From Priapulus caudatus (Eukaryota; Priapulida; Priapulimorpha; Priapulimorphida; Priapulidae), in NCBI RefSeq assembly GCF_000485595.1, contig NW_014577315.1, positions 6,272 to 70,271 on the forward strand: a stretch of DNA of 64,000 nucleotides, written 5' to 3'. Below, piece after piece: positions 1 to 9,109 of the stretch (positions are counted from its first letter, which is position 1; the number at the start of each line of letters is the position of its first letter). The position numbers and the translations under genes were made by a program. Below the pieces are notes generated by a model. That model was not told where the DNA came from and did no database searches. It saw nothing but the letters and a program-made list of their open reading frames with translations.

Positions 1-880
1 CTCTTGCTGACGAGAGGGTAGGAGGTTATTCCGATGGGTGCGATCAGCTAGGCACTGCCTTAGCTCAGATTCCATTAAGACATGGTCATCTGACATGGTA
101 ACCTATGCAGCGCTCTCCAACGTCATATCCGACAGGAAGTCTATAGTCAGGATCTACCAAGCCCATCACAAAATATTGAAAGAGGAATCCTTGTAGTCTT
201 ATGATATAGACTTCCACTGTTGCTGGCTTTCGTATGGCAAAGCGTGTTTTGCCATCACAGGCGCACCACATCCATCGGAGGGACATTCCAGCGACGTTTC
301 GAACTGTTCAGCAACTGCGCCCATTCCTGCAGGAGTAGTCAGGGCACTTGATTCATTCATTTTTGTACTCATCTACTACGGCCTGCAGACTTTCGTCACC
401 TACGAGAGAGAAGTTTGGATGGGCATATTTACTGATGTCAAACTTCCATAACTGGCGTACGTGTCACCAGATGCCAGATGAGCGCAGAGTGGCTGCAAGC
501 TTCAGCCCCGTGATCTATACCTTTGCTTAATTGGTATCTGCGCTTGGTGATTCTGTGGATTAAGTCTGTGAGCAGCTCATCAAACATATCTGTGGAATTC
601 TGAGGAGGAAATTGTGGAAAGATGCAGGATCTTCGTGCCTCAACTCAGGCATGAGGCGGTTGAAGTGCCCAAACTGAGATCTTCGGACATCACCTAGCCA
701 TGGTCTAACCCAACATCTTCTTCGCCTTGCCCTCCTCCTTCTTCGCCGTCTGATGATGTTTACAGCTGCAGCATCATTGTATGCCTGCTGCTGCTGCTGC
801 TGCTGCACAATAAGCAATAAGCTGGATATCTTCTGCAATGATGATGAACACGACATACACGCGATGAAGACGACAGACAC
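1..880 (-). pseudogene. Decayed PIF/Harbinger-type transposase
   Basis: Read on the minus strand from about 880 down to 1, several frames together resemble a PIF/Harbinger DDE transposase. Residues from about 820 to 590 show a poly-Gln run, an Arg-rich stretch, then CWVRPWL and PELRHEDPASFHNFL, like the N-terminal part of HARBI1-type proteins. Around 490-430 a frame-shifted LASGDTYASYGSL segment matches the family's usual LATGDSY region. Near 290-90 a frame holds DGK, AIRKPA and LVDPDYRLPVGYDVG, the zone of the first two catalytic Asp residues. Stops and frame changes separate these blocks and the expected third acidic site is not recognisable, so it is almost certainly inactive. It is cut by the window edge. 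Family assignment is by motif recall, not by search. Confidence 0.7.
781..808. repeat. CTG/CAG trinucleotide run
   Basis: A short run of GCT units on the plus strand, read as poly-Gln in the transposase-like frame on the minus strand. Confidence 0.85.
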
Positions 881-907
881 ACTGATGTATAAACTTTGAA
901 ACGCCAG

Positions 908-914
908 TTTTTAT
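908..914 (-). promoter_or_regulatory. TATA-like box of the Harbinger-type element
   Basis: TATAAAA on the minus strand, about 30-50 bases upstream of the first transposase-like frame and just inside the foldback block. Position and sequence fit a core promoter. This is an inference from motif and spacing only. Confidence 0.4.
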
Positions 915-974
915 AGCAGGTCGCACATGGAAAGCATGGTCGCCACAGGAGCGTAGTGCAAGCTTGGTAACCAC

Positions 975-1495
975 GCTATGGTCGTATTAAGAACTCCATA
1001 AACGCAGTGGGAACCCCATAAGAACGCCATAGGCGCTCTGGGAGCCCCATGAGAACGTGGAGCAATCGCGCAACAGTGGTGAAATCATCGTAACATCGCC
1101 CTGACAACGCCATAAGGACTCCGAACGCGTAGTGGGGTCGTGGCAGACACGCCAGGGTCGTGGTGAGGACGCCATGAAGTCGCCGTTGCAAATGTTACCA
1201 TTTTCGCAGCGTCTTTGCTACGCGTGTACTGCGCGTGTACGGCGTTTATGGAGATGTTACGGCGCTTGTCTCACGACCTTCGTGACCCCACCGCGTTCTT
1301 ACCGCGTTCCAGGTCAGATCGCCGAACCTTGGCGTTTGTTTTGAACATGCTCAAAACAAACGCCGTGACTCGGCGATCATTGGCGATCATTGGCGACCAT
1401 GGCGACCACACCACGATGTCTGGCGTTTACACCACGCTTATACCACGCTTATGGCGACCTTGGCGCGCTCTGGGCCCATTTCCGTCGCCGTAGCA
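975..1495. repeat. Foldback-like block of degenerate 8-12 bp repeats
   Basis: This GC-rich stretch is built of degenerate short motifs (AGAACGCCAT, GGTCGTGG, ACCACGCTTA, TGGCGATCAT). The left half tends to carry one orientation and the right half the reverse complement. A 34-bp palindrome at 1331-1364 has one mismatched pair at its centre, around TTTTGAACATGCTCAAAA. It lies directly upstream of the Harbinger-like transposase. The same central motif and texture recur at 48365-48895, 53650-54150 and 58875-59370. It codes for nothing I recognise. Confidence 0.6.
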
Positions 1496-2571
1496 GCGCA
1501 GTAAGGACGCCACCCCGGTGTGACGGGGGTATTAGTATCTGCTGAAGGAAATCCATATTTAGTCAAAATTTTAGTTCTTAAACGGAGTACAGATACCCCG
1601 AGTAGCTTGTAGCGTTTTATGTCTATCATGGGAACTCAATTTGCAAATGGTATAAGTTGTAATAGTAGTTTATAGCTTGTAGTGTACGCGCGACAGATGC
1701 ATAGCGGACATGAGCTATCTATCATAAATATTCAACTTCAGCTATCTACTTCTCTTTGTGGCCGATATTGATAATTAAGATAAGACATTGCAATAAGGCA
1801 TCCTGACATAAAACTGCTGGGGTAATTGCGCACTATATTGTCAAAGTTTATCTGCCACAAAATATTGGTAATTTTGGCAAATGCCATCCTTGTACGAAAA
1901 AATGAAAGTGTCAATGACACTGTAGCTCACCACAAAAAAAGACAACAATGAGGTGATAAGAAGAAAGTGCAGTTTAATTGACGACAAACCATCGAGACGT
2001 ACATCTAAGAAACGATTTGCGCATCGTGTACTACTCGCCGCAATAATAAGTTTATAAACCAAATGAATCCACAATTTGTACCGCTAGATGGCGCTATACC
2101 GCTTTGTAGGCGATGGCGTTTGAAATAAATAGGGTTATGCCTGCATTGCCGACATGTTTTCGTAAATCTTACTCTAGATATAGACGGTTTTACGCAGGGT
2201 GGAGGAGGAAAATACCGCAATTTTGGGCTATTAGAAGATACTTCGTCAATGAAATCTTGTAAAACGACCAGGACGAGGTGTGACAGCACAGCTGTTTTGT
2301 TTATATAATAGCCTATAATGAATTGCCCAAACCCTACGCATAATTTGCGTAACTTTTTTTAAAATATCAAGAACCCCTAGCGAGTTATTCGCCATTCACA
2401 TAGCCAAAATGAGCAACAATCCGTTATATCGCTGAAAGCTGGACTAATGGATTCCCGATCGATAGGATGTTTAATATGGGCGCATAGCAGCAACATACTA
2501 TACCAATTGCAAAGCATGTGCAAAAGGTTCCTGAGTTAATCGCTTGACCGAAGCGAAATGTTGACGGTATG
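1496..2571. other. No recognisable feature
   Basis: AT-rich sequence with only short open frames on both strands and no motif, repeat or splice pattern that I can assign. Confidence 0.6.
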
Positions 2572-2643
2572 AACGGGACGGGACAGACGGACGGACGCGA
2601 CGGACGGACGGACGGACGGACGGACGTACGACGGACGACGACC
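2572..2643. repeat. GACG minisatellite
   Basis: Tandem GACG/GACGG units run with small interruptions. The frames through it are low-complexity products of the repeat. Confidence 0.85.
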
Positions 2644-2805
2644 CATGGCAATAGCTCAGCCTTGGACGTGTCGAAGTGAGCTAAAAATCTGACCATCGGC
2701 TACATAAAAGAATCTTCCGAATTTTGTCTATGATCTTCAGTCTAGAATAATAAAAGCGAGACATATAGACTTGTTTTTTCCTGTCACGCTAGAGAGTCAA
2801 TGTTT

Positions 2806-3098
2806 GCTTTCTCTCTCTCTCTCTCTCTCTCTTCTCTTTCTCTCTCTCTCTCTCGTCTCTCCTCTCTCTCCCTCTCCTCTCCTCTCTCGTCTCTCTCCCT
2901 GCTCTCTACGTCTCATTGTCTCTCGCTTCTCCTCTCCTCTCTCTCTTCTCTGCTCTCTCCTCTCTCCCTCTCTCCCTCGCCTCTCTCCTCTCATCGTCTT
3001 TCTCTCTGTTCTCTCTTTCTCTCCTTTCTCTCGAGCCCTCTCTCCGTCGCTTCTCTCTCCTTCTCTTCCTCTCTCCACCGCGCCTACTCTCTCTCTTT
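2806..3098. repeat. Polypyrimidine (CT-rich) tract
   Basis: About 290 bases of nearly pure C and T on the plus strand, mostly TC repeats with scattered C runs. It gives long Ser/Leu-rich frames on plus and Arg/Glu-rich frames on minus, which are not genes. Confidence 0.9.
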
Positions 3099-3132
3099 AA
3101 GCAATAACCGATTATAACTATACATACATACA

Positions 3133-3262
3133 TAGTTACTACATATACATAATATATATGTTATATATGTTTTATATATAGATATATATATATATAATAT
3201 ACACACACACAACACATATTATATATATATCATATATATATATATGTATTATATATGTACAT
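3133..3262. repeat. AT-rich (TA)n tract with a short (AC)n run
   Basis: TA-type dinucleotide repeats interrupted by an AC run near 3200. Confidence 0.85.
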
Positions 3263-3273
3263 ACAGTTGAATA

Positions 3274-3586
3274 TGTCGCGAAGGACACGTACCGCCATCT
3301 ATTGGCTGAGTTAAATATGATTTAAATTATGTGCAAGCGTACACTATCAGTAGTACATGGAGGCATGCGGAGGATTCCGTTTTCATGCAAGGCCATTGTG
3401 ACAAATAGTTGCTCTCCATTTTAAAAGTAAATTTTTTACCAAAATACAATTTTTGGCAGATACTGGGCACGTGCGGTCATGGGCATCCCTCTATGCTACA
3501 GGGCATTTTTATTTAGACTAATGGAATAATCGGATATTGTACTTTCATTGTTCTTCCTACTGCTGGGTTTGACCCCTCCAATTCAA
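3274..3586 (+). other. Candidate 5' LTR of the Gypsy-like element
   Basis: If the nested insertions at 3587-4893 are removed, this segment sits immediately before the primer-binding-like site at 4902. It starts with TGTCGCG. No second LTR is present in the window, so the boundaries cannot be verified. The call rests on position only. Confidence 0.25.
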
Positions 3587-3590
3587 TTAG

Positions 3591-4572
3591 TGTAACGTAT
3601 ATTTTACACATGTTGTACAGATGTTACATTGAATTAGTAATCGTAGATAGTTTGGTTGTACATAGAGAAGGGTTGGGCGTTTAGCACATAGGTTATAAAT
3701 AGTTAGGTTGGGTACTAGTAGATAGGTTACAGACGTTAGGTTGACACTTGTACAGATGCTGGCCATCTGTACATTTCGCGCGTAATAATTCGAATACGAG
3801 AGTGTTGGTGTGTGTGATTGGCTGGGGTAGAGTGGAACTGGGCCGTGATTGGATGCGGGGTTCATATATAAGGGACGGGAGAGCATTTGAACGGGACGGT
3901 TGGAACGGGACAGGACGAGACGTGACGCTGACAGGTTGTTTGTAAACAATATATTTCTTTAGTTGAACACAAAATTATACTTCTTCTTAATTATTTATAC
4001 GCTAAATTATTACATACAAACTACGCTCTACATTTGGTGCTACGTGACAGACGGACGGGTTTTGCAAACAACGCTGGTGGTAGGTATTTTCACTATATCG
4101 AACCTTACGTGATTTTGTACCTTACGTGTTTCGCTTAACCCAGTCCGTTGTCACGAGCACCAAAATGTGAACAGGAATGAGCGTTCACGTAGAAATGATG
4201 AATAAGATCCAAACTTGTGTGGTAATCTGTACAACCTTTAATATCTTACACACATCACATCTCCTTACACACAGACAAAGGACCCGCGCACACGCGCGGT
4301 CGTGCGTGCGCGTCCTCTCGCGACCAGAACCCGACCCCCTCTCCCCTTACATCTCTCTCTCTCTATTCCCCAAAACTCCTACAAACCACATGCACCACGC
4401 ACATGTACCCGTTCTCACAGACTACGTCCTACACCCCATTTCACAATGACCCTCTAATCTGTCTAACCCAACCACGTCTGCCATTCTCCCTAATACATCA
4501 ATGTAGCCGCGCATCTTGTTACGCGACGCTCTGTCTAGCTAGCAATGTCACACGTGTAAAACAGATGTTACA
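3591..4572. mobile_element. 982-bp TIR element with TTAG duplications, possibly two inverted LTRs
   Basis: The ends are inverted: TGTAAC at the left and GTTACA at the right, with a further shared TTTTACAC segment. The flanks carry TTAG at 3587-3590 and 4573-4576, as expected for a 4-bp target duplication. Inside, TTTGGTGCT...GTGACAGACGG (about 4030) faces an inverted version (about 4170-4140). Each of these looks like a primer-binding site next to an LTR end, and TATATAAG lies at 3865-3872. The arrangement could be two LTRs facing each other around a roughly 140-bp centre, or a DNA transposon with TIRs. It has no convincing coding frame. It sits in the left edge of the next TIR element. Confidence 0.55.
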
Positions 4573-4575
4573 TTA

Positions 4576-4893
4576 GGTGCGTTCACACTGGCGCGAATTA
4601 GCGGGCTGCAAATTTTTTGCTGCGGCGGTTTTTGCAGCCCGCTCGAAATACCGAGCTTTTTACAAGTGTGAACGCAATTACCTCACTAAATCGCGCTCCA
4701 AATAGCGCGCTCCAAAGAGCACTTCCGACTGCGCTAATTTGGAATTGGCGCGATTATTTGCACCGCGGCGTGTTATCCCGCTCTGCGATTAGCGAGATAT
4801 TTCCACCTGTGTGAACAACGACACAATTAGCTCACTATTATCTCCGCTATTAGCGGGATGAGCAGCGCGGTTTTTCTTGTGTGTGAACACGCC
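4576..4893. mobile_element. 318-bp TIR element (MITE)
   Basis: The left end GGTGCGTTCACACT is mirrored at the right by the inverse of GGCGTGTTCACACA, and both ends abut TA. The interior is rich in short inverted GCGCGAATTAGCG-type motifs and carries no gene. It interrupts the leader of the Gypsy-like element and is itself interrupted at its left border by the 982-bp element. The superfamily is not certain; the form resembles Harbinger- or ISL2EU-like MITEs. Confidence 0.7.
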
Positions 4894-4901
4894 TAATAAT
4901 T

Positions 4902-4921
4902 TGGTGCCCTGTTCGCGTGTC
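4902..4921 (+). other. Candidate primer-binding site
   Basis: TGGTGCCCTGTTCGCGTGTC begins with TGG, the complement of a tRNA CCA tail, and lies 15 bases upstream of the first gag-like ATG. The matching tRNA was not determined. Confidence 0.4.
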
Positions 4922-4935
4922 GAATCAAAGAAGAA

Positions 4936-6868
4936 ATGAAGAGACACACAAGGCAGACAAGGCGGGATGACGCAGGAGAAGAAGGAGTGGTAATCGCAGA
5001 AGCCTGGGAAGAAAGTCCAACAGATGAACAGATCGGCAGTCCGTTGCAATGTGAGAGCCAGAGCGAAGGACCCCCACGAGCGGTGAGTCAGAGGGAGAGA
5101 ATGAGTAACCGGAGCGAGTGGTAAATCAAGGCAATTTTAGTCAGGGACCGAGCCGTGCAGAGGGGCCCGTGGAGACACGGGGAGAGCCGCGGAGCATGTT
5201 ATTGACAGCGTTAAGGAACGGCGGCCGGCGGCAGGAAGTCCCACCAACGTGGGCGGAGCTACTCTTACGGAGGGACCCATTGCGGAAGGTGCGGAGCCGT
5301 CCGAAGCAATCCGAGGGGGACAGCTGCGGAAGATGGAAATGTTGAAACTCATGACGGAGTGGAATAAGTCGAATCCCGCACAGCAGATTAGAATGGTAAA
5401 GTCAGCTGCGGAAGAGAAAGCAATTAAGACCGGAAGTCCCCAGGCAAGTAGTAAGTCGGCTAGAGATAGTGATAGTGACTTCTCCAGAAGAAGCCGCGGT
5501 CACCGACGTCGACGCCGGAGGGAAAGAGAGTCGAGAGGCACGGAGCAATGGAGAAGTGACTCATCGAGTTTAGATTCTGGGAGTGGTGGCGGAACGATCC
5601 GGAGAAGGACGAGACGGCGTTCTAGACAGGCGAGCAATAGTCGAAGTAGGAGTAGGAGGTCTGAGAGCGGACCCTGCCGGCGACGCCACCGCAATGAACG
5701 AGAGAGGGGGAGTAGGAGGCCACCTACTTTAACGAGGCAAGAGCAAGGAACGGTGCTGGCTTCACGTCCACCAGGATGTCCGATACGGGTCGGAACGTTC
5801 GCAGGAACACCCGGAGAGCCGTTGGATGAGTTTCTAAATCGGTTTGACGTGGCCGGAAGGTACCACCAGTGGGATAGGGATGCAAGGGCAGATCAGCTCG
5901 CCGCAGCATTGGGAAGACCGGCCGCTGGTATACTGTCGGAGTCCGCGAGCCGGCAGAGTGAGGCAAAACTTAGAGGGAAGTTAGAGGATCGGTATGGAAC
6001 GGAACAGCACCGGATCCGGAACCAGGCAGCCCTGGCCAGCCGGAGAAAGCAACCGGAGGAGGATTGGCCGGAATACGTAAGGCAGCTGAAGAAGTTGGCG
6101 AGATTGACCATGCCACGAGCAAGCAGTAGCCAAATTAGTGAGTGGCTGGTACCCCGACTGAAGGAAGAAATGCCGTCCGATGCGCACCGAATCTATATTC
6201 TGGGGCAGAGGTGTAGGACGGCAGGAGACGTGGCTGCGTGTGCGGAAGATTTCGACGTAGAAATCAGGAGTAGGGTGACGCCCCGGAAACCGTTAGTGGC
6301 GCCAGTTAAGGTTGAAGGGGTGGCCCACGAGGTCGACGGGATCAACGCGGTGGAGACCGTAGCGGAGGCTGAACGACCCGCGGACGTAGAGACCGATATC
6401 CGTGAGTTAACGAGACTGATGAGGAAGTTCTTAGCATCCGGAGAGAAGAAGAAAGATCAGAACGGAAGCCGTCGTGGAGGACAGGGAACGAGTCGCGAAG
6501 GACTGGTGGACCAGATACGGTCGACTGCGTGCTTTCGATGCGAAGAGGGTCACTTCGCTCGGGACTATTGGCAACGTCAGCGGAACGGCCCGAATGGACA
6601 CATCTATGACGGACGGTATCACGCCGGAAGAGCGGTGACTGGGTCTTGCAGATCGGTACCACAAGTGGAAAGCTCACAACCCCTTCTGCAGCGCAGCAGC
6701 GCACGGAAAACTAGTGCACGTGGGGTTAGTGCCGACGGCCTCAACCTGGAGAAAGAAACTGCGACGAAAACAAGGACAGCGGAGAGCATTCCTACAGATG
6801 GTGCGGAATCGACCATCATGGAAGTTAACACTACTGGTGGAGGGCCAGCTAGTAGATTTTGTAGTTGA
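4936..6868 (+). pseudogene. gag: Ty3/Gypsy-type Gag, with frame breaks
   Basis: This is the structural polyprotein of an LTR retrotransposon. The main open frame is 5249-6868 (539 residues). Two shorter frames, 4936-5121 and 5118-5345, probably hold the displaced N-terminus. The first part is Ser/Arg-rich (many SRSR and RRRR runs). The middle (about 5760-6290) has a retrotransposon Gag fold pattern: an FAGTPGEPLDEFLNRFD-like start, then a WPEYVRQLKKLA segment. Near 6530-6570 a zinc-knuckle-like motif reads CFRCEEGHFARDY. It is one residue short between the second Cys and His, and the last Cys is replaced by Tyr, so zinc binding is doubtful. The protease lies downstream in another frame. It is GC-rich relative to the surroundings. 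Confidence 0.8.
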
Positions 6869-7310
6869 CACTGGAGCGGAGACGACGGTGATGGATGCCG
6901 CCGCTTTTGCGGAAATCTCGAAGACTGCGGTAACGCTAAAGCCTACCAAAGCGTGTGTGATGAACGTGCAACACCGGGTATTGCCGACACACGGCGAGTG
7001 TCAACAACGATTCGCCTTGGGAGGTCAGACCTTCGACCATGATTTCTTAGTAGTGGAGATGGGAGAAAAAGGGGGAGTTCTCGGCATGGACTTCCTGGGG
7101 GAGAGAAACTGTCAGCTTGACGTGGGGCGTGGATACCTTACTGTCAACAGGGTGACTCATGCGCTGCACGGAGGTCAACCCACGGAGCCGCGGGTGTTAT
7201 GGGCGGCCGACACAATCCGAATCTTGGCGGGACATGAAGTGGTCGTGCACGGGAGTGTACGCAGGACGCGATGGAGAGCTGCGCGGTTAGAGAGAATAGA
7301 GGAACGGTGA
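6714..7310 (+). CDS. Retrotransposon aspartic protease (pol 5' part)
   Basis: The frame overlaps the 3' end of gag and is shifted by +1 (or -2) relative to it. It carries the retropepsin active site DTGAET (residues 52-57) after the hydrophobic strand VEGQLVDFVV. Further on is GVLGMDFLG, the usual second signature of Gypsy proteases (about residues 121-129). It would release the mature Gag and Pol proteins from the precursor. The ATG is arbitrary because expression would be by frameshift from gag. The frame stops at 7310 while the pol homology continues in the gag frame from 7271, so a further shift near 7265-7280 is needed. That could be decay or a base error. Confidence 0.8.
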   Translation: MHVGLVPTASTWRKKLRRKQGQRRAFLQMVRNRPSWKLTLLVEGQLVDFVVDTGAETTVMDAAAFAEISKTAVTLKPTKACVMNVQHRVLPTHGECQQRFALGGQTFDHDFLVVEMGEKGGVLGMDFLGERNCQLDVGRGYLTVNRVTHALHGGQPTEPRVLWAADTIRILAGHEVVVHGSVRRTRWRAARLERIEER

Positions 7311-7567
7311 TGGCTCGTTGTCTGATAGACACGAACGGGGCTCGTGTGCCACTATCCATGGTCAACGTAGGGCCAGAGGATGTGATTATCCTCGCCGGAA
7401 CCGAACTAGCGCGGTTGGAGGAGGTCGCCCTGGTTGGGACGTCGCGCGAGGCCCAGGCAGAAACTTCCGACAGAGAACTCCGACCGGAGCTCCCCGCGCA
7501 GCTGCAGGGGTTAATCGAGGGGATTGACGAAGCGGCTACGGAAGAAGAGAAGGCGAGGGCAGCAGAC
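7271..7567 (+). pseudogene. Pol linker between protease and reverse transcriptase, interrupted
   Basis: This open frame carries ARCLIDTNGARVPLSMVNV and a following acidic helix, as seen between protease and RT in Gypsy polyproteins. It runs into the hAT insertion at 7568. Deleting the insertion with one 8-bp duplication (1550 bases) joins this frame to the RT-proximal frame after 9117 with no shift, which confirms both the host reading frame and the insertion limits. Confidence 0.75.
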
Positions 7568-8508
7568 CAGGGTAAAAAATACTTTTTTCTTACCAGAGCC
7601 ATTTTTCTGACTTGTCAAAAATTTACCAGAGCCATTTTCAGTTTCAAATTTTCGAAAAATACGTAATATAATCAATATATATAATGTACTCTTATTTTAT
7701 TTGTGGGGATGGGAACATCAATGTAAATTGTATGTATTATTAATTCCATGAGTGTGTCAAATTTTCTGTTAATACATGTACCTATAATTATATTTACATT
7801 ACTACATATATCACTAATCACACTTGTAACTCATGATCCAAACATCCTTTGAATCGATTCGCATTGACAATGCTGCCTCTAAGGCTCTTACACCTCTGAC
7901 CTCTCCCATCTTCTAAGTTCTATCATAGTACCATACTACCATTCTGTCCACCACTCCCCTTCTCAGTTCTCACTCTTCTCTCTCTACATGTGCACATGCT
8001 TCACTAGTCACTACTTCTAGATTGCTTATTGTTTTGTTACTCTGTAATAAACATACAGTATGAAGTTGAACCACGTTATCTTTTTGTTTGGATGCAAATA
8101 AATGTTTTTTTTATATAAAAATACCAATGTGCAGTTGTTTGTTTCTTTTTTCAGTATCAAAATAGGAAAGTGCACGGTTAATTTGTCACAGTCTCACAGA
8201 GATGTGTGCCTGTGAGTCTGTGACATCACATCACATCTGTCAGCATATAGTTTATAATTGACTATCATTCATAGTTTCAACAGACAATGTATGAATGCAA
8301 TTGTCACCATATCATTGCAGATTAATACAAGGGAAGAGCTGGATTCAGCTGGTATTATAATTATTGTCAAGTTAAATTTAAATATGAATAAAAGTGTCAA
8401 CAGTTTCTAGTTCTACACTTATATTTTTGTATAAATTTTATTATCAATTGTATTTTATTATGCATCAGCGTGTTGATCTAGCCAGCGCCAGCTGCAGCGG
8501 ATACATAA

Positions 8509-8873
8509 GCTGGGTTTACACTGACGATTTTGAGTTGCCAAATTGTACGATCTTGGCAGTTTGGCAACTGACAATCGGCAGTGTAAACGCAAAAGTCGCA
8601 CGTCCAACCGATCGATAGCAGCGAGTCGAAAGATTAGAACATGTTCTAATTTTCCTAACTCGGAGCAGGCGAGTTGGACGTTTTTTTTCCAATTGGCCTA
8701 TCAGACAACAGCAATCAGGGGTGTGTCCCTCCACCCTAGGGGGAGCACGTTTTTGCTTTAGGCGCCACGCTGGCGGCGTGAAATACATGCAAAAATACGT
8801 ATCCGTCTGACCCTACAGGTCAAAAAAGAAAAACGCCAACTTGACTGCATATAATCGGCAGTGTAAACCCAGC
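8509..8873. mobile_element. 365-bp TIR element nested in the hAT element
   Basis: The ends are inverted copies of GCTGGGTTTACACTG followed by a GATT-type motif (8509-8530 and 8852-8873). The interior has no gene. I see no convincing target duplication longer than 2 bases. It lies wholly within the hAT element and is therefore younger than that insertion or was carried by it. Confidence 0.75.
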
Positions 8874-8879
8874 ACGGTG

Positions 8880-8931
8880 TATATCAGGAGCTAATGAGAT
8901 AACCTTTATCTCATTAACTCCTGGCGTATAT
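8880..8931. repeat. Short palindromic element (ATCAGGAG family), copy 1
   Basis: A near-perfect palindrome, ATCAGGAGCTAATGAGATAA then its inverse, with only two bases at the axis. It belongs to the same family as copies near 14145, 15836, 25849 and 39579. Confidence 0.75.
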
Positions 8932-9109
8932 GTAGTACGTACGTAGGGCTACTTGTGTACATTTCAATTTATCAGGCCACGGGAGCGATTTTCTCTCGGG
9001 GGATCGCTCCCGTTATTGTTCTTACCAGAGCGATTTTAGAGATTACCAGAGCGATTTTAGAGCTTACCAGAGCGAAATCGCTCGTGGCTCCCGTGTATTT
9101 TATTCCCTG

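Larger units (their letters stand above)
7568..9109. mobile_element. Non-autonomous hAT transposon inside pol
   Basis: The element starts CAGGGTAAAAAATAC and ends with the inverse of CAGGGAATAAAATAC. It is flanked by an exact 8-bp duplication CAGCAGAC at 7560-7567 and 9110-9117. The CAGGG ends and 8-bp duplication are diagnostic of the hAT superfamily. No transposase frame is present in 1542 bp, so it must have been moved by an enzyme made elsewhere. Subterminal copies of TTACCAGAGC(C/G)ATTTT occur twice at the left (about 7590-7640) and three times at the right (about 9024-9085); they are likely transposase-binding repeats. It carries a nested 365-bp TIR element and a short palindromic element. 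Confidence 0.9.

Noticed and set aside
3591-4029. This segment as the 5' LTR of the gag-pol element
   Set aside because: Its right flank does not lead to the gag leader, and its ends pair with an inverted partner at 4572, so it belongs to a separate nested element.
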